The notes under the pieces were generated by a model that saw only the letters and a program-made list of their open reading frames with translations, made no database searches and was not told the DNA's origin. 15,364 bases of DNA from Planctomycetota bacterium. Lineage in GTDB: Bacteria; Planctomycetota; UBA1135; UBA2386. The position numbers and the translations under genes are program-made. The stretch covers positions 1 through 15,364 of the forward strand of contig JAEUHU010000011.1 in the NCBI GenBank assembly GCA_016793305.1, written 5' to 3'. Shown here piece after piece: positions 14,242 to 15,364 of the stretch. Within the stretch, counting starts at the first letter, position 1, and each line of letters opens with the position of its first letter.

Positions 14242-15364
14242 CGGTCTTCTTGCGGTAGATCCCGTGCAGCTCGGTGGCACGGCCACCACAGGCCCAGTGA
14301 GCGGCCTCCTCCGCAACCAGATGCCGGAGCCACGCCGCATCGTCTGCCTTGGCGAGATCGAAGTTGTCGGCGTAGGTCATGTCGACGATTCGCCAGAGGA
14401 AGCAGTTCCGCTTGTAGAGATCGACCGGAATGAAGTGTGCCTCCAGCATTCCTTCCAGCTCTTGGCTGCGAATGCCCTCGAAGCAGCCGATCGAGAAGTC
14501 CTGATCGCTCAGGGTGGCATCGATCTCGCCGGTCCGACGATTGCGCCGCAGGGGCGCGGGCAGGCGGGCGAAGGCTCGGTTCGCTGCCACCAGGGTGTCC
14601 GGCCAGAGCCGATTGCCGTTGCGGCCGATTTGCTCGCCGATCGACCAGAACTCGCCGACGCCGTCGAGCCGCCCGTTGACGTCGGCCAGGACCCGCTCGA
14701 GGTCGGCGACGTGGTGCAGCGCCGAAACGCAGACGACGACGTCGAACTGCGCGTCCCCAGGCAACCCTTCGTTCACGTCCCCGACCAGGCAGTCGATCGA
14801 GTGCCTCGGATCGACTTCGGCCAGACGACCGGCGGCGCGCTCGATCAGCTCGCGGCTCGCGTCGAGCAGGGTCATGCGGATCGGCCGGCGGCTGTGCTTC
14901 AGGATGAGCTCTTCGATGCGCGCAGCCCCGGCACAAAGCGACAGAATGCGCAGCGGTCCTTCGCCACCGAGCAGATTGGCGCGGTTCAGGAAGTCGGGTG
15001 GCTGCATCGGCAGCACGGCGCCGAGCAGGCGCATGGCGTATTGGAACGCCACCTCGCCGGGCTGCGGCTGCATGGCGTCGACGCGCGACGCCACGCGAGC
15101 TGCGAGCTCCGCCGCACGGTCCCGGGCAGCGAGCGGACTGCCACCGCTGGTCGCCGCGGCGACGCCACGGGACGTGGTCGAGCCGGCGGACTCGCCGTAC
15201 ATCCGGTGCGTGTAGGCGGCGCCCGAGAAGTTCTGCACCTCGTTCTTCAAGCAATGCGCGTAGCTGGCGAACGCGTGCAGCCGCCCGAGTCGATGGGCCT
15301 CGCCGAGCAACAGGCCCGTGATCACCACGGGTCCCGGGTTGTCTCCGGCCGCCGTCAGCCAGTA
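14234..15364 (-). CDS. class I SAM-dependent methyltransferase, 5' end beyond the window
   Basis: The frame is open to the right edge, so the true start is probably outside; a GTG at 15328 is the first possible start inside. There are 376 residues in the window. A Rossmann methyltransferase domain begins near in-window residue 138 with RILSLCAGAARIEE, a degenerate SAM-binding motif I. It continues with LLDAS (acidic Asp168, expected to hold the SAM ribose), LVGDVNE, and FDVVVCVSALHHV (207-219), typical of the class I family. The first 120 residues and the last 130 (with GCFEGIRSQELEGML and HWACGGRATELHGIYRKK) are not recognised. The acceptor is unknown; small-molecule, lipid or sugar methylation are all possible. 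It converges on the PstS-like gene with 22 bases between stops. Confidence 0.78.
   Translation of the reverse strand, partial: YWLTAAGDNPGPVVITGLLLGEAHRLGRLHAFASYAHCLKNEVQNFSGAAYTHRMYGESAGSTTSRGVAAATSGGSPLAARDRAAELAARVASRVDAMQPQPGEVAFQYAMRLLGAVLPMQPPDFLNRANLLGGEGPLRILSLCAGAARIEELILKHSRRPIRMTLLDASRELIERAAGRLAEVDPRHSIDCLVGDVNEGLPGDAQFDVVVCVSALHHVADLERVLADVNGRLDGVGEFWSIGEQIGRNGNRLWPDTLVAANRAFARLPAPLRRNRRTGEIDATLSDQDFSIGCFEGIRSQELEGMLEAHFIPVDLYKRNCFLWRIVDMTYADNFDLAKADDAAWLRHLVAEEAAHWACGGRATELHGIYRKKTVQ

Overview
The window is a GC-rich, densely coded bacterial chromosomal segment. It has a canonical genetic code plus one apparent UGA-selenocysteine codon. Three things suggest a planctomycete: exported proteins with short signal peptides, a DNRLRE-type protein with a long beta-rich C-terminal domain of planctomycete style, and few Shine-Dalgarno sequences. 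This placement is inferred from protein style, as there is no rRNA or phylogenetic marker here.

Layout, left to right. (1) The last codons of rtcB (+) and a complete rtcA (+), an RNA ligase / RNA 3'-phosphate cyclase operon. (2) A pyridoxamine 5'-phosphate oxidase-like flavoprotein gene (-). (3) Two exported proteins on +: a von Willebrand factor A protein and a DNRLRE protein, the latter ending at a strong hairpin shared with the next convergent gene. (4) On -, a membrane-anchored protein with repeated carboxypeptidase-regulatory-like domains and an NAD(P)-dependent dehydrogenase of the diaminopentanoate dehydrogenase/DapB-like type. (5) On +, a lipoprotein di-haem cytochrome c peroxidase. 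(6) On -, an exported thioredoxin-fold protein whose CGPC-type active site reads Sec-Gly-Pro-Cys, with a bacterial SECIS-like hairpin just behind the UGA. (7) On -, transcribed pdxR-like regulator, pdxS, pdxT, then a GNAT acetyltransferase: a vitamin B6 (PLP) synthesis operon with its probable own regulator. (8) On +, an orphan PstS-like lipoprotein. (9) On -, a SAM-dependent methyltransferase gene that runs off the right edge.

How the genes work together. PdxT releases ammonia from glutamine and PdxS uses it to build PLP. The upstream MocR/PdxR-type regulator, which carries its own PLP-binding aminotransferase domain, probably senses PLP and controls the operon through two palindromes in its promoter. 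RtcB and RtcA handle RNA ends with 2',3'-cyclic or 3'-phosphates. The exported peroxidase and the exported selenoprotein are convergent neighbours and both suggest redox work outside the cytoplasm, but no direct link between them is shown.

The most interesting element is the selenoprotein. Ordinary gene calling splits it at 9155-9157 into a short secreted peptide and a headless thioredoxin fragment. No tRNA, rRNA, CRISPR array, insertion sequence or phage gene was seen, and no gap between genes exceeds about 230 bases.
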